From the NCBI RefSeq assembly GCF_947500265.1, contig NZ_CANMRN010000007.1, forward strand, positions 94,627 to 158,626: a DNA stretch of 64,000 nucleotides. The letters are read 5' to 3'. Shown here piece by piece: positions 7,230 through 15,797 of the stretch. This DNA comes from an uncultured Psychrobacter sp. Lineage in GTDB: Bacteria; Pseudomonadota; Gammaproteobacteria; Pseudomonadales; Moraxellaceae. A program made the position numbers and the translations under genes. The notes under the pieces were generated by a model that was not told the origin of the DNA, made no database searches, and saw only the letters and a program-made list of their open reading frames with translations. Position 1 is the first letter of the stretch, and the number at the start of each line of letters is the position of its first letter.

Positions 7230-8608
7230 GTTTTTATAATATCGATATAGAAAAGGCGCTACTGGCTTCGCTCATGAGCATAGAGAAGTCTTTTGAAATC
7301 GTGGCCAGCAAGATTGATGCTAACGACTTTGCAGCAAACAAGCATGAGCTAATATTTCAAGCAGTTAAGGCCTTGGATAAAGATGGTCTGCCATACGATA
7401 CGGTTATGGTTCACGATTGGTTAGCCTCTAATAATTACGGTATTGATGTTCCTGACAGTTATCTTGCCGAGGTATTGAGCACAAGCCCAGCCACATTATT
7501 TAATCTTAAGGCCTATGCCGACCGCATACTCGAGCTGTCAAAGTATCGAGCTGTTAATCGAGTGCTTCTACAAGCGCAAGACGAATTAAGGCAAGCTGAT
7601 ACGCGTCTTGATGACAAGGTGAACGGGATCATTGAGCAGCTAACGACTGTCATTGATACCAACAAAAGCGGTAGCGGTGCACGATCTGTTGGCTCATTGA
7701 TGGAGGGCTTCTTTAATAATTTACAAGCAGCAAGCAAGGGTGAGGTAAGGCCGTTCTCTCCCACTGGATTTGATGAGCTTGATAACCGATCCCCCATACA
7801 GAACGGTGATTTGGTGGTAGTGGGTGCGCGTCCCTCGATGGGTAAGACTACGTTCGGTCAAAACATAGTGCAGAGCATGGTTAAGGATAGCTTTTATACA
7901 GACAGCAAGGGGGAGCACAAGCACAAGGCTGGCGTGTTTTTTAGTTTAGAAATGACAGAGGCGTCAGTTATGCAACGATTCATGTCGTCAATGGCAGGAG
8001 TAGATCTAGGGGTTATTAGAAGTGGCATGAATGTTAGTACTGACGATTGGGCGAACTTGAATAACACAGTCAGAGACTACAGCAAAGAATATCCTATGTT
8101 CATCGAGTCAAGATCATTAATTACCTATCATCAGATGCGAACGACTTTGAATAGAATACGCAATCAGTATGGCGAGATTGGAGTCATTATGATTGACTAT
8201 CTACAGATCATGGGCGGTATTGATGGTAAGGATAGAGTGAATGCGCTTGGTGAAGTCACAAGGCACCTAAAAGCGTTCGGTAAAGAGTTTAATTGCCCCG
8301 TATTACTTTTATCACAGTTGAACCGCAGTCTAGAAAGCCGACCCGATAAGCGGCCTATTATGAGCGACTTAAGGGAGTCGGGCGCAATCGAGCAGGAAGC
8401 CGATGTGATTATGTTCTTGTATCGTGACGAGGTTTATAACGAAAAATCAAAAGATAGGGGTATAGCGGAGGTAATTATCGCTAAGAACCGCCAAGGCCAA
8501 GTTGGCACCGTTCGACTAGGATTTGAGGGCAGGTACTCGCGCTTCACTAACTACAGTCCAATGACTAGCGACCTTGACGCAATTCCTGATTTTCGCAGCA
8601 ACTCTTAG
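7226..8608 (+). CDS. DnaB-like replicative helicase
   Basis: 460 residues, full length for the family. An N-terminal DnaB_N helical domain (residues 1-~110) precedes a RecA-like ATPase with Walker A GARPSMGKTT near residue 200, Walker B VIMIDYLQIM and the DnaB box LLLSQLNRSLESRPDKRP, RESGAIEQEADVIMF. It unwinds DNA 5'-3' at the fork. As the element carries its own copy next to a YdaU-like protein, it most likely replicates the excised element rather than serving as the host dnaB. Confidence 0.93.
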   Translation: MSFYNIDIEKALLASLMSIEKSFEIVASKIDANDFAANKHELIFQAVKALDKDGLPYDTVMVHDWLASNNYGIDVPDSYLAEVLSTSPATLFNLKAYADRILELSKYRAVNRVLLQAQDELRQADTRLDDKVNGIIEQLTTVIDTNKSGSGARSVGSLMEGFFNNLQAASKGEVRPFSPTGFDELDNRSPIQNGDLVVVGARPSMGKTTFGQNIVQSMVKDSFYTDSKGEHKHKAGVFFSLEMTEASVMQRFMSSMAGVDLGVIRSGMNVSTDDWANLNNTVRDYSKEYPMFIESRSLITYHQMRTTLNRIRNQYGEIGVIMIDYLQIMGGIDGKDRVNALGEVTRHLKAFGKEFNCPVLLLSQLNRSLESRPDKRPIMSDLRESGAIEQEADVIMFLYRDEVYNEKSKDRGIAEVIIAKNRQGQVGTVRLGFEGRYSRFTNYSPMTSDLDAIPDFRSNS

Positions 8609-8742
8609 CTGGCAAGTAGGTGTCATTATGATAATGAACCTTATAAGCTTAAAGAGGTGTACGTTAAACGTATGCCTTCTTTTGTGCCTCACAATATATC
8701 TATCAGCATAGGAGTTTATCAAACTTATTGACAATCAAACCC

Positions 8743-8760
8743 TAATCCAAACTTGGATTA
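8743..8760. promoter_or_regulatory. Palindromic operator-like site
   Basis: TAATCCAA-AC-TTGGATTA, an inverted repeat with 8-bp perfect arms and a 2-bp centre, ten bases downstream of a TTGACA hexamer (8728-8733). This looks like a dimeric-repressor site over a promoter, or an origin-associated site. Confidence 0.5.
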
Positions 8761-8805
8761 CCCCTCCTAACCGTCATCATTTACTATCTTTGACACCACA
8801 AATTA

Positions 8806-8939
8806 GGAAGCAAAACCATGGAATCAAGAAAGTTAGGAAGCAAAAAACGACTTTTTTGAAATATTAAAATCACGGCAATCGCTTGACTCATAATGGCTAC
8901 AGTGGAATCAGAGAAGAAAAAAGGAATCAAGAGGAAGCA
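8806..8939 (+). repeat. Iteron-like GGAA(T/G)CA repeats
   Basis: Six direct copies, beginning at 8806, 8820, 8836, 8904, 8923 and 8933, alternating GGAAGCA and GGAATCA. Two of them lie in a longer 13-bp identity, TTAGGAAGCAAAA (8803-8815 and 8833-8845), spaced 30 bp. The uniform direction and placement by replication genes suggest initiator-binding iterons. Confidence 0.5.
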
Positions 8940-8984
8940 AGAATTGGTAATCGAGTTATCTCTTTCATTCTTGAGATTTTTTTT
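8938..8984 (+). terminator. Terminator-like hairpin with T8
   Basis: CAAGAAT (8938-8944) pairs with ATTCTTG (8967-8973) over a 22-base loop, then AGA and eight T (8977-8984). It may end the rightward replication operon or a short RNA from the iteron region. The loop is long, so efficiency is uncertain. Confidence 0.45.
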
Positions 8985-9118
8985 AGTTAATTAGATATTT
9001 TTTCCAAAATTCGCGTTTTTGGGGGAGATTCAAATTTTGTTAACCATTAAGATATTGGTTATAGACAGTAAGCAACTGGCTATATGAAATCAACTGAACC
9101 TTTAATGGAGTAACAACT

Positions 9119-9220
9119 ATGAAAGTTTATATGAATAATGGCGGTCAAGGTGCAGGCTGGCCGAGCACAACAGGTAACCCATCAGGTGGTGGTCGCGATA
9201 ACAACCCATCGAGCAAATAG
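9119..9220 (+). CDS. 33-residue Gly/Asn/Ser-rich peptide
   Basis: ATG 9119 to TAG 9218-9220, preceded by GGAG eight bases upstream. The product has the Gly/Pro-rich core GGQGAGWPSTTGNPSGGGR and is probably unstructured. It stands alone between the putative origin and the convergent 415-residue gene, followed by a palindrome (9229-9242). The clear ribosome-binding site and non-random composition argue that it is real. Function unknown: a small regulator, toxin or antitoxin peptide, or a partner of the facing gene are all possible. Confidence 0.55.
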   Translation: MKVYMNNGGQGAGWPSTTGNPSGGGRDNNPSSK

Positions 9221-9228
9221 GTAGTTAG

Positions 9229-9242
9229 CTGGTAATTACCAG
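9229..9242. terminator. Palindrome between convergent genes
   Basis: CTGGTAATTACCAG, a perfect 14-bp palindrome between the 33-residue ORF and the convergent 415-residue gene. The T/A-rich sequence after it is short, so it is only a weak terminator candidate and could be a protein-binding site. Confidence 0.35.
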
Positions 9243-9248
9243 TTATAT

Positions 9249-10496
9249 TCAGGCCACATGTGCAATACGTGTGGCTTGCTTCTTTAAATAATCCGGCCAT
9301 TCAACACGTGGATTGTTTACATGTTCACTGACCATCTTCTCGTATTTGACCGTCATAGACTCCCATAAACTATAATACTCATCAAAGTTAGCGCATTCTT
9401 CCTCTTTATTTATCTTATTTTGCTTCTCAAATCTCTCATAAATATTTTGAAAGAAAGCATATATAAACCAGATCATTTTTTCAGCACTAGGAGGAAGTCC
9501 ACCAAGTTCGTTTATATCTTCATTTTTTATGTATCTGACAAACGATTTTTGAGAACTAACTAATACCTCGTTATGCTCATCTTCTGGAGAGTCTTCCATA
9601 CCTAATAACCAGTAAAACTCTTCAAGACTAATCCAGTTTCTCTTACTGTCACGTTCGCTTTTTTTATCTAAAAAACTATACAACTGACCATCTTCATCAT
9701 TTGTTCTCCAATTGATCTTGTTTCTAAGACCATAATGACCTTTTGGCATTTCTTTAGGTTCTGAGTTTTTACGGACTTGTTTAGTTTTCTCGCTACTATA
9801 AAAATAAAGGTCGGTTAATATAAAATGTATGAATGAGCGTGATGTACAAGTAAACGGACTACCTTTTTTATGAGTCAGGTTATATTTTTTAGTTGCCGTA
9901 TCATATTCCCATTTATCTGGATCTCGCTTATGCATAAACAACCAGCCCAAACTGATTGGCATAATATCCTTTGAATAAAAATTAGCATGAACCACAACAT
10001 CAAGATTAGCGATAAAGCTAAGCACTATAAACGAATAGAACTCTCCTGCTAGCATATTTATATTAAGCGCCTCACTTTCATAATTAAAAGCCTTAAATAA
10101 GTAAGTCTTGAAGTTCGTAATAAGCTTGCTATTAAATTTCTGACTCAAACAGTCATCTATAATCTTGGCATGCTCAAGTAAGTGGGTTGATGTTTCAGCA
10201 CCAAATATACATAGCAATGATTCATAAGGATGTTTAGATAACTCTCCCTCTTCTAAGTTTATATCTTCTGGTTTAATACTCCCTTTTTCCTGCGTCGTAG
10301 CTAAGTTATCAAATATATCTGCAACCTGAACTTTCTGCTTTCTAGATATTTTAGACAGCTCTTTTGTCAACTTCCTCATCAGAGCTTTGCCTTCAGGTAT
10401 GCCTTTCCTCAAAAAAAGCGAGGACGGTAGCATACTAATGTTATAACGCTGTATTTCATCTTCAGTGTCGCAGAGATTAATGTTTTTATCCGTCAT
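9249..10496 (-). CDS. Unknown 415-residue protein at the end of the hsd operon
   Basis: Not recognised. It starts 28 bp after hsdR with AAGAGG as ribosome-binding site, so it is probably co-transcribed with the type I restriction genes. The protein is charged and Lys/Glu-rich. A hydrophobic stretch near residues 150-170 (FYSFIVLSFIANLDVVV) looks like a buried helix pair more than a clear membrane anchor. An aromatic, acidic C-terminal half (EEFYWLLGMEDSPEDE; FDEYYSLWESMTVKYEKM) follows. No nucleotide-binding, nuclease or helicase motif is seen. Its DNA is clearly more AT-rich than hsdR, indicating separate acquisition. It could be an accessory defence protein or a passenger. Confidence 0.75.
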   Translation of the reverse strand: MTDKNINLCDTEDEIQRYNISMLPSSLFLRKGIPEGKALMRKLTKELSKISRKQKVQVADIFDNLATTQEKGSIKPEDINLEEGELSKHPYESLLCIFGAETSTHLLEHAKIIDDCLSQKFNSKLITNFKTYLFKAFNYESEALNINMLAGEFYSFIVLSFIANLDVVVHANFYSKDIMPISLGWLFMHKRDPDKWEYDTATKKYNLTHKKGSPFTCTSRSFIHFILTDLYFYSSEKTKQVRKNSEPKEMPKGHYGLRNKINWRTNDEDGQLYSFLDKKSERDSKRNWISLEEFYWLLGMEDSPEDEHNEVLVSSQKSFVRYIKNEDINELGGLPPSAEKMIWFIYAFFQNIYERFEKQNKINKEEECANFDEYYSLWESMTVKYEKMVSEHVNNPRVEWPDYLKKQATRIAHVA

Positions 10497-10524
10497 GCTG
10501 TGTGCCTCTTATTCTCTGTATAAC

Positions 10525-13500
10525 CTATCCTGAAACCTCATCACCCAGCTTCGTATCAAGCATCAATCGAATAAACTGCTTAAACTGATTCGGGTTAGAC
10601 AGTAAATGCATAGTCATATCTTCAAACGTACCTTTGGCATCAAACATAGCATCCTCGGCAGCGTTTGGATAACCACCCAGCATAATCTGATCAACACTGT
10701 TATTAGTGAACTGCTTGACCACGATCTCGTTCTCTGTGACTTTATCCCAAATGGTATTCATAAAATTCACTTTATCTTTATCAGTAAAGTCCTCGCCAGC
10801 AAATACCTCGTTCAATCGATTAATGACTTTTGACAGTAGCTCTTCTTTTTTGTCTTTGGGCGTGGCCGTACCAGCACCGCCGCCAGTTTCTAGCTCGCCA
10901 CTACCTTCTTGTAGTTTTAGGTCTTGCTGGTGCAGCTTTGAGACACGGTAATGACTCATAACGATGTTACTTAGATCGACGTCCTCTTCGTTGTCCACGC
11001 TTTCACGTAGCATCGGCTGTAGGTTACGCGCGTATAGGCTCAGCTTCTCTAGCTCTTTATCGTCATAGTCCACGATTTGCGACATAAACTCATATTGACG
11101 GGTAAAGGTGCCTAGATCCTTTTTAAAGATTTCCAGCGCATCTTGATCAGCTTTAAAACCTTTGTAGTCGTTCTCCGCATTAGTGATTAGCACCACATTG
11201 CCAGTCCCTTTTGCTTGCTCAAGCATATTCTTAGCATGCTGTGCTTTTGTACGAGCCTGATGGTATTGCTTTTGCCAACGCTCGACCGCTGGCTTGCAGA
11301 TATTACTAATGGCAGCGTTAGACTTGTTCTTACTATAAAAGGCCTCAACAAACTGATCGACCTCATTCCATAAGAAAATACCGCTGGCACGCAGTTTCTC
11401 ATAAAGGTCAAACACCTGATCAGGGTCAGACACATCCGCTAAGGTTGCGGTCTCATAATATGGCTGAAATGCTTCGAGAATATCGTCAGGATCATTAAAG
11501 AAGTCGAGCACAAACGTACCGCTCTCTGCTTTACCCTTATAGGTACGGTTCAACCGTGAAAGCGTTTGTACGCAGTCCACGCCAGTTAGCTTCTTATCCA
11601 CGTACATGGCGCACAGTTTCGGCTGGTCAAAGCCTGTCTGGAACTTATTGGCCACTAGCATCACTTGATAGTCATCACTGTCAAAAGCTTTACGCATATC
11701 ACGGCCTTTTAACCCAATATTCATATTACTCTCAGTAAACTTCTCACCGACAAGCGTACCACTGTCAGGATCATTGTCGTTAAAAGCAACCTCTCCTGAA
11801 AAGGCGACCATAGCATTGATACCGCGGTAACTGTTATCACTGATATATTTATCAAAGGCCAGCTTATAGCGTACCGCTTCTTTACGTGAGCCTGTCACTA
11901 CCATCGCTTTGGCTTGCCCGCCGAGTAAGCCTTTTATGTTGTCGTTAAAGTGCTCAATGATGATTTTTACTTTCTGCGCGATGTTATGATCATGCAGTCG
12001 CACCCAGTTATTCAGCTTAATCTTCGCGCGGCGAGCATCAACTTCATCATCAGTAGCGGCCATCTTTTGCTTAAGCTGATAGACCACTTTATAGTTGGTG
12101 TAGTTTTTAAGCACATCTAGGATAAAGCCCTCTTCAATGGCTTGGCGCATGGAATAGACATGATAAGCCGCTGGCAGGTTATCTTTTGAGGCTGGCAAGT
12201 CAGGATTGGGCAGACGGCCAAATAGCTCAATGGTTTTTGGCTTAGGTGTGGCGGTAAAGGCGTAATAGCTTAGATTCGGGCTGCTACGACGTGCGGCTAA
12301 CGTGGCATCTAATATGTCTTCGCTAGATAGCGGCGTGTCATTCTCAGTAGCATTGCTCTCTGTATCGCCTGAGACCAGCACTTCTTTGAGCTGGCGTGCG
12401 GTAGATCCTGTCTGTGATGAGTGCGCTTCATCGGCAATAATCGCATAGCGGCGCGACTTGAGTACGCTTGAATCTTCAATGGCTTTGAGTACAAAAGGAA
12501 AGGTTTGAATAGTAACGATAATAATCGGCTGGGAGTTGACCAGTGCTTCGGCAAGCTGCTCAGACTTTGAGCCGTCACCTTCTTTACGGTTGATCTTACC
12601 GACTACGCCATCAGCATGTTCAAACTGATAAATGGTGTCTTGTAGTTGGTCGTCCAGTACAGTGCGATCAGTGATGACAATGACTGAGTCAAACTGCTTA
12701 TCCCCATCGCTGTTGTACAAGGTGGATAGCTGATGGGCAGTCCATGCAATAGAGTTAGACTTACCCGAACCAGCACTATGCTGGATCAGATACTTTTGAC
12801 CCGCGCCCTCATCAATGGCCGCATTAACCAATTTGGTCACCACATCCCACTGATGATAGCGCGGAAACATCATGGTCTCTTTTTTGGACTTACGCCCAAT
12901 AGCGTCTTCTTCTTCCTCAATCTGCAAGTGCATAAAGTGCCCAAGGATAGCCAGCAAGTTATCAGGCGTCATCACTTCATTCCATAGGTAATCGGTGGCA
13001 TAACGACTGCTATCCGCTGGCACGTCATTACCCGCACCGCCATCACTAGTGCCTTTGTTAAAGGGTAAGAAGTAGGTACGGTCACCTGCCAGCCTTGTCG
13101 TCATATAGACTTCATACTGACTGACCGCAAAATGTACCAATGCGCCACGTTTAAACGTTAGCAGAGGCTCAGGTTTCTTAGTATCAAGGTCTTTTGGCAG
13201 GCGGGTCTTCTTATACTGAGTAATGGCGTTTTGTACCGCTTGCTTAAACTCAGACTTTAACTCCATCGTCGTCACGGGCAAGCCATTGACGAATAGCACG
13301 ATATCGATACGGTTGCGCTTAGCGACTTTGCCATTAGCGTCAGCGCCGTCTTTAAGACTGGTATAAGGGCTATACACTACCTCAGGAACGACACGGCAGA
13401 TATTGGCCTCATAGCGTGCCATGATATCAGGGTTGAGACTATGCTCAGGCTTGAACTGGCACAAACTAAAGCGCGCGTTACGAATCTTAAGCCCATGACG

Positions 13501-13794
13501 CAATACACCCAATGTGCCATAAGTGCGCGACGCTGTGTCGGTGGCCTGCTCATCGGCCTTGTTTAGCTGTTTAACTAATGCGGTGATGAAATGACGCTCA
13601 GAATCGATAGGAAAAGTACGGCAGAATTTCTCCCACTCCTGCGGTTGGGTGGTCTTCACAAAGTCGAGCGCGTCTTGCTCGTATAGTGCGGTCTCTGCCC
13701 GATAGCCGCTAGGACTACCCAATTGCCAGCCTTGCGCTTGCATCTGAGTGACGATATCGGCTTGGAAGACAGATTCGTAAGTAGTGTCGGTCAT
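10525..13794 (-). CDS. hsdR: Type I restriction endonuclease subunit R
   Basis: 1089 residues; ATP-dependent translocase/nuclease of an HsdRMS complex that cuts unmethylated DNA far from its site. The N-terminal HSDR_N nuclease core (residues ~160-185) shows RIDIVLFVNGLPVTTMELK, the PD-(D/E)xK signature. The two RecA-like motor domains follow: Walker A SAGSGKSN near residue 343, DEAH near 455 (IADEAHSSQTG), motif III FTATPKPKTIE and motif VI QTLSRLNRTYKGK. A C-terminal helical region binds the methylase. All motifs are intact and there is no frameshift, so it should be active. It is separated from hsdS by two inserted genes. Confidence 0.96.
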   Translation of the reverse strand: MTDTTYESVFQADIVTQMQAQGWQLGSPSGYRAETALYEQDALDFVKTTQPQEWEKFCRTFPIDSERHFITALVKQLNKADEQATDTASRTYGTLGVLRHGLKIRNARFSLCQFKPEHSLNPDIMARYEANICRVVPEVVYSPYTSLKDGADANGKVAKRNRIDIVLFVNGLPVTTMELKSEFKQAVQNAITQYKKTRLPKDLDTKKPEPLLTFKRGALVHFAVSQYEVYMTTRLAGDRTYFLPFNKGTSDGGAGNDVPADSSRYATDYLWNEVMTPDNLLAILGHFMHLQIEEEEDAIGRKSKKETMMFPRYHQWDVVTKLVNAAIDEGAGQKYLIQHSAGSGKSNSIAWTAHQLSTLYNSDGDKQFDSVIVITDRTVLDDQLQDTIYQFEHADGVVGKINRKEGDGSKSEQLAEALVNSQPIIIVTIQTFPFVLKAIEDSSVLKSRRYAIIADEAHSSQTGSTARQLKEVLVSGDTESNATENDTPLSSEDILDATLAARRSSPNLSYYAFTATPKPKTIELFGRLPNPDLPASKDNLPAAYHVYSMRQAIEEGFILDVLKNYTNYKVVYQLKQKMAATDDEVDARRAKIKLNNWVRLHDHNIAQKVKIIIEHFNDNIKGLLGGQAKAMVVTGSRKEAVRYKLAFDKYISDNSYRGINAMVAFSGEVAFNDNDPDSGTLVGEKFTESNMNIGLKGRDMRKAFDSDDYQVMLVANKFQTGFDQPKLCAMYVDKKLTGVDCVQTLSRLNRTYKGKAESGTFVLDFFNDPDDILEAFQPYYETATLADVSDPDQVFDLYEKLRASGIFLWNEVDQFVEAFYSKNKSNAAISNICKPAVERWQKQYHQARTKAQHAKNMLEQAKGTGNVVLITNAENDYKGFKADQDALEIFKKDLGTFTRQYEFMSQIVDYDDKELEKLSLYARNLQPMLRESVDNEEDVDLSNIVMSHYRVSKLHQQDLKLQEGSGELETGGGAGTATPKDKKEELLSKVINRLNEVFAGEDFTDKDKVNFMNTIWDKVTENEIVVKQFTNNSVDQIMLGGYPNAAEDAMFDAKGTFEDMTMHLLSNPNQFKQFIRLMLDTKLGDEVSG

Positions 13795-13850
13795 TTAAAG
13801 TCCGTTTAATTTTATTATTTAATAGCTTATAAAGTATTCGATATGAAGTA

Positions 13851-14798
13851 CTAAAAGTAAAGATACGACTCTGTCATGCGTAATAGCTTAATACGTTCTT
13901 TCTCATCACTTGTTAAGTGCCTAGACACATGAGGAAAAACTCTTATCATAAACGTTTTTAAGTTATCAAATGCTTCGTCAGAATATACGACTCCCTTGTT
14001 TTGCTGATTAAGTATGCTCATAACCCATTGGATATACTTAGTAGGTATAACAACATCGGGGATATCTTCCCAACGATCTATAACATTAGGATTAAGCATT
14101 GTAATTTTGTTTTTCATAACTTGGTCACATCGCCCCTTACAAACCCATTTAATATACTCAATACGGTCAGTGCTTTTATAAGCCTTATCTATACCTTCCC
14201 AAAAAACAATAATTCCATGTTTTTCATTTTCTAAAAACTCGCTATTACAAACATGACATTTGAGACTTAGATCTCCATCAAATATTTTTGCTGGCTTCGG
14301 TGATTCACGCTCCCACTCCTTAAACGACTTCGGAAAAAACCTGCGGGCAAGCTCTAAACCTTCAGCAGAACGCAGTAATTTCCCCTCAATCAACTCTTTA
14401 TCATATATTAGGTAATCAATATTATTATTAGTCTTGAACCCATCTAGATTTGTGGTCAATCCTGAACTAGGTATAGTTGAATAAAACCCCATAAACGAAT
14501 CACAATTATGAGTGTCTAGTCTATCTCTGATATTTTGCTCGACCGTTGGAGTTACTGAGCTACCTGAATGAGCTTTGTGCTTACAACTAACTAACCATCT
14601 AACTATCGTGACCCCTCCAATACCATGACGGTGCTCTTCAACAATTAAATCTACTCCACCATCAGCACCTCTATCTGGAGTAGATATTATCTTAAACCCC
14701 ATAAATTCTAAAAACTCCCGAGCAAATAGCTCAAAAGTATCTTGCAACCCATTTGCTACATGAGCTTCTGGTATTTCTTTAAAATCTAATACAGCCAT
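13851..14798 (-). CDS. Mrr-like restriction-endonuclease-fold protein
   Basis: 315 residues. Residues 20-110 fit the Mrr/PD-(D/E)xK fold: helix TFELFAREFLEFMGF, then GADGGVDLIV with the metal-binding Asp50, and WLVSCKHK (residues 69-75), where the usual (Q/E)xK is SCK. The C-terminal half has a likely zinc site: CHVC near 178-181 and CKGRC near 221-225. Such proteins cleave modified or foreign DNA, or act as sensor nucleases. It lies 56 bp upstream of hsdR in the same operon, in AT-richer DNA than hsdR. A stand-alone type IV-like function beside type I is plausible. Serine in place of Gln/Glu may lower activity. Confidence 0.75.
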   Translation of the reverse strand: MAVLDFKEIPEAHVANGLQDTFELFAREFLEFMGFKIISTPDRGADGGVDLIVEEHRHGIGGVTIVRWLVSCKHKAHSGSSVTPTVEQNIRDRLDTHNCDSFMGFYSTIPSSGLTTNLDGFKTNNNIDYLIYDKELIEGKLLRSAEGLELARRFFPKSFKEWERESPKPAKIFDGDLSLKCHVCNSEFLENEKHGIIVFWEGIDKAYKSTDRIEYIKWVCKGRCDQVMKNKITMLNPNVIDRWEDIPDVVIPTKYIQWVMSILNQQNKGVVYSDEAFDNLKTFMIRVFPHVSRHLTSDEKERIKLLRMTESYLYF

Positions 14799-14851
14799 AT
14801 ATTTTCTCTTTATATTTTTAACTATAAAAACTGACTAAACTTAAAAATCAT

Positions 14852-14960
14852 TCAGGCGCCCGCCAACCCCTCACATCAATCTTACCCGTAACAGCAGCAG
14901 ATATTAGAGCGATGCGGCATACTTGCACGAGTTAGGCGGTTTATTCGGCTTTATTAAAAA
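14852..14960 (-). pseudogene. Decayed second copy of the hsdS 3' end
   Basis: About 105 bp closely similar to the 3' end of hsdS (15798-15908). The last codons read QVCRIALISAAVTGKIDVRGW then RAPE and stop, against hsdS QERRTALISAAVTGKIDVRGW then RASE. Further upstream it carries an in-frame stop (GCC GAA TAA) and a one-base frameshift relative to hsdS. It starts about 15 bp after the stop of the secreted-protein gene. It is a relict left by duplication or by insertion of that gene at the hsdS tail. Confidence 0.85.
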
Positions 14961-14974
14961 ACGTAATCCAAGTT

Positions 14975-15736
14975 TTACGGCTCATCGCACATCTGCTTAA
15001 AGCTTTTACCAAATAACGCTTTATTCAGTTTTTGCTGATTACTAAACACTTCATCAGAGTCGGCATGATAGACCTGATCATTGACGCAATTACCAAAACC
15101 AAAAGTAACCAAGTTTATCTTGGCGTACTTAGTAGGATTGCTGGCTTTTTCTTCCTGATAGCGCTTGGTAGCCAAACTGCGATAATACTTACCACCATCG
15201 TCTGTGATATCTGCTTGTTCTTGAATTTGCTCTTCAACAAACTGCTTCCATCTATTTTGCACAGCCGTTTCATTCTTTAATAACGGCTCAATATAAGTTT
15301 TACACATTTGCGGGCTTTGCTTGAGTGCCTCACTGGGATTCAGATATCCCAAAATCGTCAATTTATTTTGTTTATATTCGCCGTCAATAGACTTGACCAA
15401 CTCTTGCTTATAACCTTTTGCTTCAGGCACCACATCAAGTCGTTCAATATTATTCTTAACTTTTATATATTCTTCAGTAAGCTTGTCTAAGTCTTTCATC
15501 GATAACTTGTCTAGTGCATCAATATCCATCGGTGGAAAAAAGCTTTCTAGATTTGATCTGGTTAAGCTTTCTAATACTAAATGTGAATTCTTGATTTGCT
15601 TAGCGGTATATTTTTTACTATCAAAGTCACCCTGCATACTGCAAAAATCATCTTCCCATTTATAGGTCTGTGCTTGGGCGATGGTGGTCACGGCCATTGA
15701 TGCCAATAGAGCTGCTACGGTAACTGCTTTCATCAT
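14975..15736 (-). CDS. Secreted hypothetical protein inserted in the hsd operon
   Basis: 253 residues with a signal peptide (MMKAVTVAALLASMAVTTIA, cleavage after AQA) and a mature, mostly helical, Lys/Glu/Gln-rich domain. Four cysteines (in FCSM, MCKT, NCVN and MCDE) could form two disulfides, fitting a periplasmic location. No family recognised. It sits between hsdS and the hsdS relict and has its own ribosome-binding site (AGGAG just upstream of the start). A periplasmic protein inside a restriction operon is unexpected; it may be cargo or an envelope-acting defence or exclusion factor. Confidence 0.75.
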   Translation of the reverse strand: MMKAVTVAALLASMAVTTIAQAQTYKWEDDFCSMQGDFDSKKYTAKQIKNSHLVLESLTRSNLESFFPPMDIDALDKLSMKDLDKLTEEYIKVKNNIERLDVVPEAKGYKQELVKSIDGEYKQNKLTILGYLNPSEALKQSPQMCKTYIEPLLKNETAVQNRWKQFVEEQIQEQADITDDGGKYYRSLATKRYQEEKASNPTKYAKINLVTFGFGNCVNDQVYHADSDEVFSNQQKLNKALFGKSFKQMCDEP

Positions 15737-15797
15737 ATAACTCCTTTTATTGATTTTCTTTTATCAAACGCAATATGCGCTTAATCTCTATTTACAG

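Larger units (their letters stand above)
8609..9118. other. Putative replication origin region of the element
   Basis: A 510-bp non-coding stretch straight after the helicase gene. It contains a palindrome (8743-8760), six same-direction GGAA(T/G)CA motifs (8806-8939), a hairpin with T8 (8938-8984) and an AT-rich tract (about 8974-9006). This combination after a helicase operon resembles satellite/plasmid iteron origins. Function is inferred only. Confidence 0.45.

Noticed and set aside
8818..8859. 13-residue ORF between the iterons
   Set aside because: Too short, built mostly from the repeated motif itself.
8893..8994. 33-residue ORF (MATVESEKKKG...) in the iteron region
   Set aside because: No ribosome-binding site, and it runs through the repeats and the T8 tract.
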